Origin: Niallia alba
Lineage (GTDB): Bacteria > Bacillota > Bacilli > Bacillales > Cytobacillaceae
Direction: 5' to 3'
Assembly (NCBI RefSeq): GCF_012933555.1
Contig: NZ_JABBPK010000001.1
Coordinates: 350,001-414,000, forward strand
Length of the DNA stretch: 64,000 nucleotides
Shown here: one piece after another, positions 63,247 to 64,000 of the stretch
How positions within the stretch are numbered: position 1 is the first letter of the stretch
Layout: each line of letters opens with the position of its first letter
Translations under genes and position numbers: made by a program
Notes under the pieces: model-generated
Databases searched by the model: none
What the model was told of the DNA's origin: nothing
Seen by the model: the letters and a program-made list of their open reading frames with translations, nothing else

Positions 63247-64000
63247 ATGAATATGGAGATATTAAGCAAACGAATAAACGAAATTGTACAGGAGTATAAG
63301 GCTCATGGTCACTTTGGGATAGCTATTGAGTGGAAGGGAAAATGTTTTTACTTTAACGCGAAGGATGTCTTTCCAAGTGCTAGTCTAATTAAATTGCCAA
63401 TTCTGTTAGAAGGCTTTATGCAGAGCTCAAGTGGAACCTTAGTGTTGGATGATTTAGAAAGGGTTAAAGATATCCAGAAAGTAGGAGGGGCGGGTATTGT
63501 TCAATATATGTCCCCACAAAGCCGTTTATCTGTTCATGATCTACTCACTTTAATGATTATTGTTTCAGATAATATGGCAGCCAATTATTTGATTGAACGA
63601 CTTGGCATAGACAGCGTTAATAGAAGATGTCAGCAGCTTCGGATGTCCTCAACGATTCTCCAGCGCAAAATGATGGACCAAGAAGCAAGAGAAAGAAAAC
63701 TGGAAAACTATACTTCGCCTTTAGATATTATTCGTTGTTTAAAGGCAATTCAGAACAATAAGAATCAGAGCTGTAAAAAAATCTTATCCCATCAGCAACT
63801 TCTTGATAAACTACCGTATTACTTTGAGGAGAATAGTTGTATAAGGATTGCGAATAAAACTGGAGAGTTAGATAAGGTAGAGCATGATTGTGCTATTATA
63901 GAGCACGAGGATGAAATGATCTATGTTGCTGTTTTAACAGACCAATTAACAACAAATTTTAAAGGGAAACAAGTTATCCAGTTAATTGGAGCAAGTATTC
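63247..64000 (+). CDS. Class A beta-lactamase-related serine hydrolase, 3' end beyond window
   Basis: 251 residues visible. Serine D,D-peptidase/class A beta-lactamase motifs are all present: SxxK at Ser46-Lys49 (SASLIKLP), SDN at 107-109 (VSDNMAAN) and KTG at 204-206 (NKTGEL). No signal peptide is seen, unlike true beta-lactamases, so it is probably cytosolic and may act on imported murein or peptide substrates. It follows ykfD by 15 bp and appears to be part of the operon. ATG 63247 is the inferred start. Confidence 0.82.
   Translation, partial: MNMEILSKRINEIVQEYKAHGHFGIAIEWKGKCFYFNAKDVFPSASLIKLPILLEGFMQSSSGTLVLDDLERVKDIQKVGGAGIVQYMSPQSRLSVHDLLTLMIIVSDNMAANYLIERLGIDSVNRRCQQLRMSSTILQRKMMDQEARERKLENYTSPLDIIRCLKAIQNNKNQSCKKILSHQQLLDKLPYYFEENSCIRIANKTGELDKVEHDCAIIEHEDEMIYVAVLTDQLTTNFKGKQVIQLIGASI

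Overview
The window reads as the chromosome of a low-GC, spore-former-type Bacillaceae (Bacillus sensu lato; genus not resolvable by eye). The grounds are a sporulenol/squalene-hopene cyclase, a T-box leader, Bacillus-style cre boxes, AGGAGG ribosome binding sites, and operons closely matching Bacillus glv, tua, dpp-ykf and sigO-rsoA loci. No rRNA, tRNA or CRISPR array was seen. About 55 genes are supported, several of them broken, and repeats occupy many of the longer intergenic gaps. Layout from left to right. 0-3.3 kb: an edge-truncated terpene cyclase, then a T-box leader followed by an Asp/Asn-rich mini-ORF and an archaeal-type aspartyl-tRNA(Asn) synthetase. 3.5-5.3 kb: an insertion sequence. 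5.3-10.1 kb: an SMP-30 family hydrolase, a UspA-SulP pair, a catalytically dead serine-recombinase-like DNA-binding protein, and an XRE regulator carrying about nine APF-type repeats.

10.2-21.4 kb is sugar uptake: a glv-like maltose/alpha-glucoside PTS operon (GH4 phospho-glucosidase, EIICB, RpiR regulator) and a beta-glucoside operon (RpiR regulator, GH1 phospho-beta-glucosidase, PTS IIB and IIC, no IIA). A deletion scar follows, in which a divergent EIICB gene and RpiR gene have both lost their 5' parts. 21.7-28.9 kb: tRNA hydroxylase TrhO, a frameshifted TetR gene divergent from a short-chain dehydrogenase, an UPF0173 hydrolase, a DapA-like aldolase, and a split sigma factor (SigO-like, YvrJ, RsoA-like).

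28.9-37.6 kb is a flavin-based extracellular-electron-transfer (EET) type locus: polyprenyl synthase, Gx-transporter membrane protein and NDH-2 with a membrane tail on the minus strand; divergently, the FMN transferase lipoprotein, a UbiA prenyltransferase and the ECF energising module (two ATPases plus EcfT). Rex/Fnr-like palindromes sit between the two arms. The flavinylated reductase PplA, the EetA-like protein and the riboflavin S-component are not present here. 38.5-47 kb is a teichuronic-acid-like operon, tuaABC-X-EFGH, in which the position of the UDP-glucose dehydrogenase TuaD is taken by an NAD-dependent sugar epimerase.

47-52.4 kb: an Rrf2-type regulator, a HemY-type oxidase, and a 7TM-PAS-GGDEF diguanylate cyclase split by an IS4-family element. 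52.7-64 kb: a DUF3870 gene and a dppABCDE-ykfABCD-like operon for import and breakdown of murein peptides, ending in a serine beta-lactamase-like gene cut by the window edge.

The most striking non-coding signal is a layered set of repeats. One is a MITE-like element (four copies, 135-267 bp) whose copies are flanked by 8-9 bp target duplications, two of them inserted inside a second repeat family. That second family (unit about 155 bp, once as three tandem copies) has pseudoknot-like pairing and a strong terminal hairpin. There is also a 394-bp element with 24-bp terminal inverted repeats, a 41-bp tandem repeat, and a 46-52 bp array of hairpin units.
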